Assembly: GCF_017813395.1 (NCBI RefSeq)
Contig: NZ_JAGIZB010000006.1
Span: 124,001-188,000 of the forward strand
Source of the DNA: Pararoseomonas baculiformis
GTDB lineage: Bacteria > Pseudomonadota > Alphaproteobacteria > Acetobacterales > Acetobacteraceae
Reading direction: 5' to 3'
Length of the DNA stretch: 64,000 nucleotides
A program made the translations under genes and the position numbers. This document shows, one piece after another, positions 9,630-18,678 of this stretch. Each line of letters begins with the position of its first letter. The stretch's first letter is position 1. The notes beneath the pieces were generated by a model that worked only from the letters and a program-made list of their open reading frames with translations, was not told where the DNA came from and did not search any database.

Positions 9630-10792
9630 CAGGCGTTCACCCGCAGCGGCTGGGCCGCGCCATGCGGGCAGTCCTTGTGGTTCCTGGGGCATTGCCGCCC
9701 GCCGGCGAAGGAGCAGAGCTTGCCGCCCGCCACGTCGCGGGATCCGCGCGTCTCCGCCCGCACCCTGTGCACCAGCCCCGCCACGGCCTGGATGAAGGCC
9801 GGGTCGGAATTCTGCGCGGGCACGCGGAAATAGCCGGGCACGCCCTTCTCATGGGCCAGCTCGCGGTATTCCACGTCCAGTTCCACCAGCGTCTCGGAAT
9901 GCTCGGAGACGAAGGCGATGGGGCAGATCAGCAGCGCCACGCCCTCAGCCCCCGCGCGGGCCACCTCCTCCTCCGCGCTCGGCCCAAGCCATTTCTGCGG
10001 CGTCACGCGGGACTGGTAGCAGAGCGCGTGGTCCAGCCCCGGGAGGTCCAGCGCCTCCAGCACGGAGGCCACGCTGCGCTCCACCTGCCACTGGTAGGGG
10101 TCGCCCTGCTTCACGATCGTCTCGGGCAGGCCATGGGCGCTGAACAGCAGGCGCAGCCGCGTGCCCTCCGGCACCGCGGCACGTGCCTCGTCCCAGGCAC
10201 GCCGCACGATGGCGGCGGTGGCCTGGGCGAAACCCTCGTCGGAATGCCAGCAGCACAGGGTGGTCGTCGGCACGGAAAGCCGGGCCCTGGCCGCCGCCTC
10301 ATGCCAGGCGGTGAGGCTGCTGCCCGTCGTGGTCGTGCTGAACTGGGGGTAGAGCGGCAGCAGCACCACTTCGTCCGGGCCCCAGGCCACCACCTCGCGC
10401 AGGGCCTGCTCGGTGAAGGGGTGCCAGTAGCGCATGGCGACGAAGCAGCGTGCCTGAACGCCCTCCGCCGAGAGCACCGCCTCCAGCGTCCGCCCCTGCT
10501 CCTCGGTCAGCTCCCGCAGCGGGGATTTGCCGCCAAGGATGGCGTAATTCGCCGAGGCCTCCCTGGTGCGCCGCGCGGCGATGAAGCGGCCCAGCGGCTG
10601 CCGGATGAAGCCGGGCAGGCGCAGGATGGCCGGATCGGTGAAGAGGTTGGTCAGGAAGGGACGCACCGCCTCCGGGCTGTCAGGCCCTCCGAGGTTGAAC
10701 AGGACGACGGCGAGTTTCCGCCGCCCCCCCGTTCCTTCGGAGGGAGGCGGCCCGGCCGGGGGCGCGGGCTGGTCAGCGATGCTGGTGCTCAT
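9629..10792 (-). CDS. hemH: ferrochelatase HemH
   Basis: Inserts Fe2+ into protoporphyrin IX, the last step of protohaem synthesis. Family signatures are VVLFNLGGPDSPEAVRPFL at the N-terminus, YPQFSTTTTGSS, the active-site segment LFSAHGLPETIV, and ICPIAFVSEHSETLVELD. The last 50 residues carry cysteines spaced C-x7-C-x6-C (LCSFAGGRQC, then KDCPHG). Some alphaproteobacterial ferrochelatases, such as that of Caulobacter, carry a [2Fe-2S] cluster, and these cysteines could serve that. ATG at 10792 is preferred; another ATG at 10846 would add an unconserved 18 residues. First gene of the hemH-HAD-hemJ operon. Confidence 0.96.
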   Translation of the reverse strand: MSTSIADQPAPPAGPPPSEGTGGRRKLAVVLFNLGGPDSPEAVRPFLTNLFTDPAILRLPGFIRQPLGRFIAARRTREASANYAILGGKSPLRELTEEQGRTLEAVLSAEGVQARCFVAMRYWHPFTEQALREVVAWGPDEVVLLPLYPQFSTTTTGSSLTAWHEAAARARLSVPTTTLCCWHSDEGFAQATAAIVRRAWDEARAAVPEGTRLRLLFSAHGLPETIVKQGDPYQWQVERSVASVLEALDLPGLDHALCYQSRVTPQKWLGPSAEEEVARAGAEGVALLICPIAFVSEHSETLVELDVEYRELAHEKGVPGYFRVPAQNSDPAFIQAVAGLVHRVRAETRGSRDVAGGKLCSFAGGRQCPRNHKDCPHGAAQPLRVNA

Positions 10793-11018
10793 GATGGCGC
10801 CAGATGCCACCTCGCCACCCCCGGTCAAGGGGCAAGGCCGCGTCATGGCCCTGGAAACGACCGCGCCATCATAACATCATGGCCCCAGCCCATGGTGGAT
10901 CCCGGTCCACATCGCCCCGGGCTTCGCCGGGAAGGGTGCGCCGCGGCCTGCACCGGGCCCGCGCGATGCGGCACATTCCCCTTCCTCATCCCGCCCCTGG
11001 AAGCAGCCCGAGCCGTCC

Positions 11019-11783
11019 ATGACCATGAACCAGCCCGGCCGCCTCCCTGCCCTGCTCCTGGCCGCTGCCCTGGCGGGCTGCGCCGGCCCCGCCCCGCAGG
11101 CGGCCTGGGACGGCCGCCGCGGCTATGGCGGGACAGGGGACTATGGCTACGACCTCACGGCCTCCCGCGCCGAGGCCTTCACCTATCGTGCTCATGCCGC
11201 GCGCAGCTATGCGGTTCCCGGGCCGCCATCCGATCCCTGGGGCCCGCATATCCGCGAAGCCTCGGCCCGCTTCGGCGTGCCGGAGCGTTGGATCCGCGCC
11301 ATCATGCGCCAGGAGAGCGGCGGCCGGCTTTACGATGCCAATGGCTATCCCATCACCTCCCCGGTCGGCGCCATGGGGCTGATGCAGGTGATGCCGCGCA
11401 CCTATGACATCCTGCGCGCCCGGCACGGCCTGGGCGACGATCCCTATGAGCCGCGGGACAACATCCTCGCCGGTGCCGCCTATATCCGCGAGATGCATGA
11501 CCGCTACGGGGCCCCCGGCTTCGCCGCGGCCTATAATGCCGGGCCGGACCGGGTGGACGGCTTTCTCTCCGGCTCCATGATCCTGCCGGACGAGACCATT
11601 CACTACCTCGCCAGCGTCACCCCGCGCCTCGGCCCGGAGGTGGTCGCCACCGGACCATGGGCGGAATACGCGGGCGGCGGCTACGGGACCACCGCGGTCG
11701 CCTATGGCGATGATCCCTCCCTTCGCGCCTTCGAGGGGGGCGGGCTGGTGACGCCCGGCGCCCCGACGGGATGGATGCGCTAG
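11019..11783 (+). CDS. lytic transglycosylase lipoprotein (SLT family 1)
   Basis: Periplasmic enzyme cleaving the MurNAc-GlcNAc glycosidic bond of peptidoglycan; 254 residues. The N-terminus ends in the lipobox LAGC, so it is probably lipid-anchored. The catalytic domain starts near residue 80: IREASARFGVPERWIRAIMRQESGGR carries the catalytic glutamate in the ES motif. GAMGLMQVMPRTYDIL, then NILAGAAYIREMHDRYG and AAYNAGPDRV are the further SLT motifs. It is divergent from hemH and may have its own promoter in the 226-bp gap. Confidence 0.92.
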   Translation: MTMNQPGRLPALLLAAALAGCAGPAPQAAWDGRRGYGGTGDYGYDLTASRAEAFTYRAHAARSYAVPGPPSDPWGPHIREASARFGVPERWIRAIMRQESGGRLYDANGYPITSPVGAMGLMQVMPRTYDILRARHGLGDDPYEPRDNILAGAAYIREMHDRYGAPGFAAAYNAGPDRVDGFLSGSMILPDETIHYLASVTPRLGPEVVATGPWAEYAGGGYGTTAVAYGDDPSLRAFEGGGLVTPGAPTGWMR

Positions 11784-11790
11784 GCGGCGC

Positions 11791-13776
11791 TCACCCGGCC
11801 GCCGCCTGCTCCTCGGTCTTCGGCGCCTCGGCCGCCTGGACGAGGCATAGGACGGCGTCGCGCAGGGAACGGGCCTCGCAGACTCCGCCACCGGCCTCGC
11901 GCAGCGCGGTCATGACGGCGCTGTCGCGCTCCGCCCCCCAGAGCCCGGCCACGAGGGTGGCGCCGGGGAAGCGGCGGCGAAGGCGGCGCATGGTGTAGCG
12001 GGCGCTGACGGCCCCGCTGCCGCCATTGAGGGCGGAGAGGATCACGGCGCGCACGCCTTCCGTCGGGGTCGCGTCGCGCAGCGCCTCGTTCGGCAGGGCG
12101 GTCACGCCGAACCCCTTGAGGGACAGCACCTGGGCGAGCATGACGGTCGCCTGCTCGTCCAGCCGCCCCCGGCCGGCCACGCAGAGCACGGCCCCGGGCG
12201 CCGTCCATTCCGGCGCCAGCACCGGGTCCGGCAGGGGCTCGGCCGCTCCCTCGTTCGGGTGCTCCATGGGCCCGTCCGCCACCAGGGCGGGGGCTTCCAC
12301 GTCCTCATGCTCGGACAGGTCGTCCAGCAGCCCGTCCACCCGGGCGCGCAGCGTGTCCAGCCGGGCCCGGTTCAGGGCGCCGCGCGTCGCGTCCCCCTGC
12401 GCCAGGGCCAGGCCGGGCAGGGCGACCGTGTCGTAATAGGCCTGGAGGGGCAGGGTGCGGAGCTGCAGCTCCGCCTGCTCGGCCAGGCCATCCCCGTCCC
12501 CGGCCAGGGCGCGTTGGTAGAAGGCCTCGGGCGGTTCCAGCGCGGCCCGGTCCCCCAGCAGCACGTCCAGGAATTCCAGCCGGTCCACATGGCGCCCCAG
12601 CACCACAAGCCCGACGGTCAGCGGGGTGGCCAGCAGCAGGCCGATAGGTCCCCAGAGCCAGGCCCAGAAGGCGGTGGCGAGCAGCACGGCCACAGGGGAA
12701 AGCCCAGTGGAATGGCCATAGACCAGGGGTTCGAAGATGTGCCCCATGGTCGGCTCCGCCACGCCGAAGAGGACCACCACCCAGATCATCATGGTCCAGC
12801 CCGGATCCACGGCGATGGCCAGCAGCAGGGGAAAGGCCGCGGCGATGAAGCCACCGATGAAGGGGACGAAGCGCATCATCCCGGCGATCACGCCCCAGAG
12901 CACCGGGTTGGGGATGCCGATGGCCCAGAGCCCGATCGTGATGAACACGCCGAAGCCGGTGTTCAGCATGGTCTGCGCCAGGAAGTAGCGGGAGAGGCGG
13001 GAGGCGGCCTCGTTCAGCGCGGCGGTGGTGCGCTGCAGGTCGCGCGAGCCGATCAGCTTGATCAGCCGGTCCCGCAGGTCCTCCCGGTAGAGGAGGAGGA
13101 AGGCGACGAAGACGATGACGATGCCGGTCGTGGCCACGGGGCCCAGCAGCGGCCCGACCACGCGCTGCATGACCGTGAGGATGCCGGGCGTCGGCTCCCG
13201 CACCTCCACGGGAAGGGGCGGCAACGCCGTCTCGCGGGTCGTGGCGGCGGGTGCCTCGGACCGGGGCGACAGGCTCTCCCCCAGGGACTGCAGCATCTCG
13301 GAGGCGCGGCCGATCAGCCCGCCGCCGCCGAACAGCCCGTTCAGCTTCTGGGTGATGGTCGCCTGGTAGTAGGGCAGCTCATTCGCCAGGTCCGCCAGCT
13401 GGCGGCCCATCACGGCCCCGACGCCGGAGAGCAGGCCGACCGCCAGGATCACGCCCAGGAGCTCCGCAGCCACCCGGGGCACGCCGATGCGGCGGAAGGC
13501 CTTCACCACGGGGGCCAGCACGAAGGCCAGCAGCACCGCCATCGCAAGCGGAACCAGAAGCTCCCGGGTGAAGTAGAGGATCCCGACCACGGCGATGCCG
13601 GCATAGAAGATCCCCGGCCCGCCATAGGGCACGCCGGCGGCCTGTACCTCGCCGGCCAGGTTGGAGGAGGAAAGACGGGCGCCCGTCTGCTGCAGGGCGC
13701 GGGGGGCGATCGGTTCCGGCATGGTCTCCACGGCACTCGGGACCGGGGGGGAACGCAGGGCGAGGGTGTTTGTCAC
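11791..13776 (-). CDS. AI-2E (PerM) family transporter with C-terminal cytosolic domain
   Basis: Inner-membrane protein of 661 residues. Residues about 55-400 form the AI-2E/PerM transporter: eight or so hydrophobic segments, with GVIAGMMRFVPFIGGFIAAAFP and PLVYGHSTGLSPVAVLLATAFWAWLWGPIGLLLATPLTV being typical. Usual members end soon after this. Here about 230 more residues follow. The last about 120 look like an alpha/beta (Rossmann- or B12-binding-like) fold: GAVLCVAGRGRLDEQATVML, then FGVTALP, AVILSALNGG and ATLVAGLWG. The transported substrate is unknown. The start is GTG at 13776; ATG at 13722 is an alternative. Confidence 0.85.
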   Translation of the reverse strand: MTNTLALRSPPVPSAVETMPEPIAPRALQQTGARLSSSNLAGEVQAAGVPYGGPGIFYAGIAVVGILYFTRELLVPLAMAVLLAFVLAPVVKAFRRIGVPRVAAELLGVILAVGLLSGVGAVMGRQLADLANELPYYQATITQKLNGLFGGGGLIGRASEMLQSLGESLSPRSEAPAATTRETALPPLPVEVREPTPGILTVMQRVVGPLLGPVATTGIVIVFVAFLLLYREDLRDRLIKLIGSRDLQRTTAALNEAASRLSRYFLAQTMLNTGFGVFITIGLWAIGIPNPVLWGVIAGMMRFVPFIGGFIAAAFPLLLAIAVDPGWTMMIWVVVLFGVAEPTMGHIFEPLVYGHSTGLSPVAVLLATAFWAWLWGPIGLLLATPLTVGLVVLGRHVDRLEFLDVLLGDRAALEPPEAFYQRALAGDGDGLAEQAELQLRTLPLQAYYDTVALPGLALAQGDATRGALNRARLDTLRARVDGLLDDLSEHEDVEAPALVADGPMEHPNEGAAEPLPDPVLAPEWTAPGAVLCVAGRGRLDEQATVMLAQVLSLKGFGVTALPNEALRDATPTEGVRAVILSALNGGSGAVSARYTMRRLRRRFPGATLVAGLWGAERDSAVMTALREAGGGVCEARSLRDAVLCLVQAAEAPKTEEQAAAG

Positions 13777-13863
13777 AGCCGGTTACGGACCGGCCCGCCC
13801 TGGCCGGATGGGGCCCTGCCCATTATCTTCCGGCCAGGATTTCCCAGGACTGGCCCAGGCCCG

Positions 13864-14088
13864 ATGCGCGACCCCGATTTCACAGGCTACACCCCCAACC
13901 GCGTTCCCGGCGTGACGGCGGAGGACGTGATCACCGTCACCTCCCGCCATGTGCCCTGCGATGGCGGCGGCGGCGCCCTGGGGCACCCGCTGATCTGGCT
14001 GCGGATCGAGGGGGCGGAGATCACCTGCCCCTATTGCTCCCGCACCTATCACCTGGCGCCCGGCGCGGGCGACGACGAGCATCACTGA
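13864..14088 (+). CDS. zinc-finger domain protein, NDUFS6-like (zf-CHCC)
   Basis: A 74-residue protein of the zf-CHCC family. In alphaproteobacteria these are homologues of the NDUFS6 accessory subunit of respiratory complex I. Zinc ligands are visible: C at RHVPCDGG, H at LGHPLIWL, and the pair ITCPYCSRTYHL. The start is ATG at 13864. It is a short gene between divergently oriented neighbours, followed by a stem-loop. Confidence 0.88.
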   Translation: MRDPDFTGYTPNRVPGVTAEDVITVTSRHVPCDGGGGALGHPLIWLRIEGAEITCPYCSRTYHLAPGAGDDEHH

Positions 14089-14096
14089 GGAAGGCC

Positions 14097-14116
14097 GGGG
14101 GAGAAGCTACTCCCCC
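14097..14116 (+). terminator. stem-loop, likely terminator of the zinc-finger gene
   Basis: GGGGGAG and CTCCCCC pair around a 6-base loop. The stem extends imperfectly outward (AAGGCC against GGGCCT) and is followed by CTCCTCCTTTG. It lies 9 bases after the stop codon. Confidence 0.6.
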
Positions 14117-14247
14117 AGGGCCTCCTCCTTTGTTCCTACGAATTGGAGCGCGCGGGTTCCGCCGGCGCGCCAGTGCTAAACTCCAGGCATAGGAGGGGGT
14201 CCGGGGGGATATCTCTCCCCGGTCTTTTCCTCCGCACAGGACGAGAG

Positions 14248-17088
14248 ATGGCCACGGATCGCGAGAACGCCGACGAGGCCGCCGACAAGGCGCCGGTTCA
14301 GGATCCGGTCACCGCCGAGGTGGACACGGATCGCCACCTGATCCTGGTGGACGGGTCCGGCTACATCTTCCGCGCCTTCCACGCCCTGCCGCCCATGACC
14401 AACCCGGCGGGCGTGCCGGTGAACGCCGTGTTCGGCTTCACCCAGATGCTGGCGAACTTTCTCTCCAAGCATGCGGGCAGCCATATCGCGGTGGTGTTCG
14501 ATGCCTCGCGCTCCACGTTCCGCAACCAGCTCTATCCCGAATACAAGGCGCAGCGGCCCGAGGCCCCGCCGGAGCTGGCGCCGCAATTCGGCCTGATCCG
14601 CGAGGCGACAGAGGCCTTCGGCGTCGCCCGCGTGGAGCTGGACGGCTACGAGGCCGATGACATGATCGCGACCTATGCCACGGCCTTCGCGAAGGAGGGC
14701 GGGCAGGTCACCATCGTGTCCTCGGACAAGGACATGATGCAGCTGGTGGATGACCGCATCCGCATGCTGGATCCCATCAAGCAGAAGCCGATCCACGCCG
14801 CGGAGGTGATGGAAAAGTTCGGCGTGATGCCGGAGAAGGTGGTGGAGGTGCAGGCGCTGGCGGGCGACAGCACCGACAACATCCCGGGCGTGCCGGGAAT
14901 CGGCATCAAGACCGCGGCGCAGCTGATCGAGCAGTATGGCGACGTGGAGACGCTTCTCTCCCGCACCGCCGAGATCAAGCAGCCCAAGCGGCGCCAGGCG
15001 CTGGAGGAGAACGCGGAGAAGGCCCGCATCTCCCGCAAGCTGGTGGAGCTGATGCGGGACGCGCCCCTGCCCTGCCCGATGGACGATCTGCGGACGCGGG
15101 CGCCGGAGACGGGCAAGCTCGCGGCCTTCCTGAAGACCCATGGCTTCCGCAGCGTGCAGCACCGCCTGAGGCTGGATGCGACCGGGGAGGTGCCGCTTTC
15201 CCGCCCGGCGGGCCCGGCCCCCGCGCCGGCGGCGCTTTCCCTGCCCGAGCAGGGCGCGGCCTTCGGCCCCTATGAGACGATCACCACCCTCGATGCGCTG
15301 GAGGCCTTCGCGGCGGCGGCGCGCGAGGCGGGGGTGATGGCGCTCGACACCGAGACGAGCAGCCTGGATGCGCTGAACGCCTCGCTTGTCGGCATCAGCA
15401 TGGCGGTGGCGCCGGGCAGGGCCGCCTACCTGCCGCTGCGGCACGAGGGGACGGACATGCTCTCCCCCGCGCCGGAGCAGCTGGGCTTCGAGGAGGCGGC
15501 GCGCGTGCTGCGGCCGCTGCTGGCTGATCCTTCCGTGCTGAAGGTGCTGCACAACGCGAAATACGACCTGGAGGTGCTGGGGCGCGAGGCGAATGGGGGC
15601 TTCGTGGTGTCGCCGGTGGATGACACCATGATGATCTCCTACAGCATGGATGCCGGGCGGCACGGGCATGGGATGGACGAGCTCTCCCGCCGCCACCTCA
15701 ACCACCAGCCCATCACCTATGACGAGGTGACGGGCACGGGGCGCGGGCGAAAGCCCTTCGCCCAGGTGGCGCTGGACATGGCCACCGCCTACGCCGCCGA
15801 GGACGCCGATGTGACGCTGCGCCTGTGGCAGGCGCTGCGGCCTAAGCTGCGCGAGGAGAAGGCGCTCGTGCTCTATGAGCAGGTGGAGCGCCAGATGATC
15901 GCCGTGCTGCGCGACATGGAGGTGGCGGGCGTGCGGGTGGACGGCCCCGCGCTGAAGCAGACCGGCGCCGAGTTCACCGAGCGCATGGCGGCGCTGGAGA
16001 AGGAGATCCACGAGATAGCGGGCCGGCCCTTCGCCGTGGGCTCGCCCAAGCAGCTCGGCGACATCCTGTTCGGCGAGATGGGGCTGCAGGGCGGCAAGAA
16101 GGGCAAGTCCGGCGCCTATTCCACCGATGCGGCGACGCTGGAGGAGCTGGCGGCGAGCACGGGGCACCCGCTGCCGCGCAAGGTGCTGGACTGGCGCCAG
16201 CTCTCGAAGCTGAACTCCACCTATGTGGAGGGGCTGCAGGCGCAGATCGCATCCGATGGGCGCGTGCACACGGATTTCTCCATGGCGGTGACGAGCACGG
16301 GGCGCCTCTCCTCCACCGAGCCGAACCTGCAGAACATCCCGATCCGCACCGAGGAAGGCGTGCGGATCCGCCGTGCCTTCGTGGCGGAGCAAGGGCATGT
16401 CCTGCTGGCGGCCGACTACTCGCAGATCGAACTGCGGCTGCTGGCGCATGTTGCGCAGGTGCCCTCCCTGCTGGAGGCCTTCGCCACCGGGCAGGACATC
16501 CATGCCCGCACCGCCTCGGACATCTATCGCATCCCGCTGGACCAGGTGGACCGCGAGGCGCGGCGGCGGGCGAAGACGATCAACTTCGGCATCATCTACG
16601 GCATGTCCGCCTTCGGCCTGGCCGGGCGGCTGGGCATCGGGCCGGCCGAGGCGCGCGGCATCATCGATGCCTATTTCGCGCAATATCCGGGCATCCGCGA
16701 CGCCATGGAGCGCTTCAAGGAGGATGCGCGCAGCAACGGCTATGTGCAGACCCCCTTCGGGCGAAAGCTGTGGATCCCCGAGATTGCCTCAAAGAACCAG
16801 GGGCTGCGCGGCAACGCGGAGCGCGCGGCGATCAACGCCCCCTTCCAGGGCGGCGCGGCCGAGGTGATCAAGCGCGCCATGGTGCGCCTGCCCGATGCGC
16901 TGCGCGAGGCGAAGCTCTCCGCGCGCATGCTGCTGCAGGTGCATGACGAGTTGCTGTTCGAGGTACCGGAGGGCGAGGTGGAGGAAACCACGCCCGTGGT
17001 GCGGCAGGTGATGGAGAACGTGGCCACCCTTTCCGTGCCGCTGGCCGTGGAGATCGGCACCGGGCATTCCTGGGCGGAGGCGCATTGA
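14248..17088 (+). CDS. polA: DNA polymerase I
   Basis: Full-length Pol I of 946 residues. It carries an N-terminal 5'-3' exonuclease (LILVDGSGYIFRAFHALPPM, YKAQRPEAP, GYEADDMIATYA, GDSTDNIPGVPGIG). A middle 3'-5' proofreading domain follows with the DxE motif ALDTETSSLD near residue 365 and a later YAAEDADVTLRL, so it looks active. The C-terminal polymerase has motif A DYSQIELRLL, motif B RRRAKTINFGIIYG and motif C LLQVHDELLFE. It removes RNA primers and fills gaps. AGGA sits 7 bases before ATG 14248; codons further upstream in frame are not conserved. It is monocistronic. Confidence 0.98.
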   Translation: MATDRENADEAADKAPVQDPVTAEVDTDRHLILVDGSGYIFRAFHALPPMTNPAGVPVNAVFGFTQMLANFLSKHAGSHIAVVFDASRSTFRNQLYPEYKAQRPEAPPELAPQFGLIREATEAFGVARVELDGYEADDMIATYATAFAKEGGQVTIVSSDKDMMQLVDDRIRMLDPIKQKPIHAAEVMEKFGVMPEKVVEVQALAGDSTDNIPGVPGIGIKTAAQLIEQYGDVETLLSRTAEIKQPKRRQALEENAEKARISRKLVELMRDAPLPCPMDDLRTRAPETGKLAAFLKTHGFRSVQHRLRLDATGEVPLSRPAGPAPAPAALSLPEQGAAFGPYETITTLDALEAFAAAAREAGVMALDTETSSLDALNASLVGISMAVAPGRAAYLPLRHEGTDMLSPAPEQLGFEEAARVLRPLLADPSVLKVLHNAKYDLEVLGREANGGFVVSPVDDTMMISYSMDAGRHGHGMDELSRRHLNHQPITYDEVTGTGRGRKPFAQVALDMATAYAAEDADVTLRLWQALRPKLREEKALVLYEQVERQMIAVLRDMEVAGVRVDGPALKQTGAEFTERMAALEKEIHEIAGRPFAVGSPKQLGDILFGEMGLQGGKKGKSGAYSTDAATLEELAASTGHPLPRKVLDWRQLSKLNSTYVEGLQAQIASDGRVHTDFSMAVTSTGRLSSTEPNLQNIPIRTEEGVRIRRAFVAEQGHVLLAADYSQIELRLLAHVAQVPSLLEAFATGQDIHARTASDIYRIPLDQVDREARRRAKTINFGIIYGMSAFGLAGRLGIGPAEARGIIDAYFAQYPGIRDAMERFKEDARSNGYVQTPFGRKLWIPEIASKNQGLRGNAERAAINAPFQGGAAEVIKRAMVRLPDALREAKLSARMLLQVHDELLFEVPEGEVEETTPVVRQVMENVATLSVPLAVEIGTGHSWAEAH

Positions 17089-17100
17089 GGCCCCCGGGCC

Positions 17101-18036
17101 TCATCCCCGCTCGCAGCTGACCGCGAGGACGGAGCGGCCCGCGGCCTCCTCCACGGCTTCGGCGCTGCGCTCCGGCAGGGAATCGGGGCCCAGCGAAGGC
17201 GCCACCCCGGCGGCGCGCAGGAAGGCCATGGCGCGCTCCGCCCGGACCGCCTGCAGCTTCCGAGACCGGCGCGCCTGCGGTTCCGGCATCTCCAGCGTGA
17301 TGCCGACGACGCGGGCGCGAAGGTCCAGCAACGGGCTGCCGGGCGGGGCGGGGCCGTTGAAGGCCAGCCGGTTCGCATCCCCGCGCGGGCTTCCCAGCCC
17401 GCTCACCTCCACCCGCGCGGGCTGCGCCGCCGCGAAGCCGAGGGCCATCACCGCTTCCCCACGCTTGGGCGTGTCGGCACGGAAGGGCAGCCGGGGCCCG
17501 CTGAGCCCGGGCACGGACAGAATGGCCAGGCCCAGCTCGCCATTGCCCTGGACAGGCGGCACGGCGCTGTAGGCCTGCCCATTCGCCCCGCGCAGGGTGA
17601 TCCGGGTGCAGCCATCCGTGAGGGCGCGGGAGGTCAGCACCCGCTCGGGCGCCACCAGCAGGCCGGTGCCCGAAGCGGGGCGCTGGGGCGGCTGCGCCGC
17701 CGCGGTGGCCTGCACCGAGGCGGGATCGAACACCACCATGGGATCGGCGCAGACATCATGGCCGCTCCGCACCGCTTCCCGCCCATCGGAGAGGCGGAGG
17801 CGGAGATCGAGGCGGCAGGGGGCATCGGCCTTGCGGCGGAAGCGCTTCTCGGCGCCATCCGCCACGGCCTCCCGCAGGCGGTTGCGGCCTTGCGGGTTCG
17901 CGGCCCCGGCCTCCACCGCCACCAGCCCCAGTGCCGCCTGGCCGGTGCGGTTCACCACGCGCCAGGAGCCTGCCGGCGCTTGCGCCAGGGCAGGGGTTGC
18001 GAGGAGGGAGAGAAGAATCGGAAGGACGGGTCGCAT
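17101..18036 (-). CDS. secreted trypsin-like protein lacking the catalytic triad
   Basis: A 311-residue protein with a Sec signal peptide (LLSLLATPALAQ). Residues about 25-110 form an unassigned domain (SWRVVNRTGQAALGLVAVEAG). After that the layout follows a trypsin/DegP beta-barrel: SGTGLLVAPERVLTSRAL, then LGLAILSVPGL, then PPGSPLLDLRARVVGI. Where an active protease has TAAHC, DLALL and GNSGGPL, this one has TSRAL, LGLAIL and PPGSPLL, so His, Asp and Ser all appear replaced. I read it as a periplasmic pseudoprotease, perhaps a binding protein. ATG at 18036 is chosen; a GTG immediately precedes it. It is convergent with polA. Confidence 0.75.
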   Translation of the reverse strand: MRPVLPILLSLLATPALAQAPAGSWRVVNRTGQAALGLVAVEAGAANPQGRNRLREAVADGAEKRFRRKADAPCRLDLRLRLSDGREAVRSGHDVCADPMVVFDPASVQATAAAQPPQRPASGTGLLVAPERVLTSRALTDGCTRITLRGANGQAYSAVPPVQGNGELGLAILSVPGLSGPRLPFRADTPKRGEAVMALGFAAAQPARVEVSGLGSPRGDANRLAFNGPAPPGSPLLDLRARVVGITLEMPEPQARRSRKLQAVRAERAMAFLRAAGVAPSLGPDSLPERSAEAVEEAAGRSVLAVSCERG

Positions 18037-18081
18037 CACGGGACTGTGAGGCCGGATCCCGCCGGCTGAAAGCCCCGCCAG

Positions 18082-18678
18082 CTAGCCTGACGACGCGACA
18101 AGCCGGCGGATGGCGCGCTGGGCGAAGTGCCGGGAAAGGCCGCTATGCACGAGGTGGTCGGCCCGGCGGCGACGCAGGCTGTCCGGCACCTGGCGGGCAA
18201 GAATGGCCTTCAGCCGCTCCTTCGTCATGCCAGGGCGCCGTAGCACGCGGGTGCGCTGGATGGCGGGCGGCGCCGTGACCACCAGCACCTTGTCCACCCG
18301 CTTCTCGCCCCCCGTTTCGAAGAGCAGGGGGATGTCGAGCACGGCCAGCCGTGTGCCGCGTCGGCGGGCGGCGGCGAGGAAGCGCTGCTCCGCCTTTCGC
18401 ACCAGCGGGTGAACGATGGCTTCCAGTTTCCGCAGGGCAGGCTCATTGCCCAGCACCACCTTCCGCAGCGCCTCGCGGTCCACATACGGGCCCTTGGAAC
18501 TCGGGCGGGTGGTACCGGGGAAGGTCGCCTCGATCGGGCGCACGGCCGCTCCGCCCGGGCCTTGCAGCCGGTGCACGGCGGCATCGGCGTCAAAGACAGG
18601 GATGCGCAACCGGCGCAGCATGGCCGTGGCGGTGGACTTGCCCATGCCGATCCCGCCTGTGAGGGCCCAGACCTTCAT
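18082..18678 (-). CDS. coaE: dephospho-CoA kinase
   Basis: Phosphorylates the 3'-hydroxyl of dephospho-CoA, the last step of coenzyme A synthesis. The 198-residue product starts MKVWALTGGIGMGKSTAT, with the P-loop GGIGMGKST, then FDADAAVHRL, a conserved PLVRKAEQ and LAVLDIPLLFETGGEKRVD, and the LID-region RVLRRPGMTKE. The ATG overlaps the aroE stop by 4 bases (ATGA), so the two genes are translationally coupled. The pair aroE-coaE is a usual part of the alphaproteobacterial origin neighbourhood, where it often lies next to maf and dnaQ. Confidence 0.96.
   Translation of the reverse strand: MKVWALTGGIGMGKSTATAMLRRLRIPVFDADAAVHRLQGPGGAAVRPIEATFPGTTRPSSKGPYVDREALRKVVLGNEPALRKLEAIVHPLVRKAEQRFLAAARRRGTRLAVLDIPLLFETGGEKRVDKVLVVTAPPAIQRTRVLRRPGMTKERLKAILARQVPDSLRRRRADHLVHSGLSRHFAQRAIRRLVASSG

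Noticed and set aside
14176-16683. Open frame of about 835 codons on the minus strand
   Set aside because: It is antisense to polA, whose motifs are complete; the frame is rich in His, Arg, Leu and Gly with no domain.
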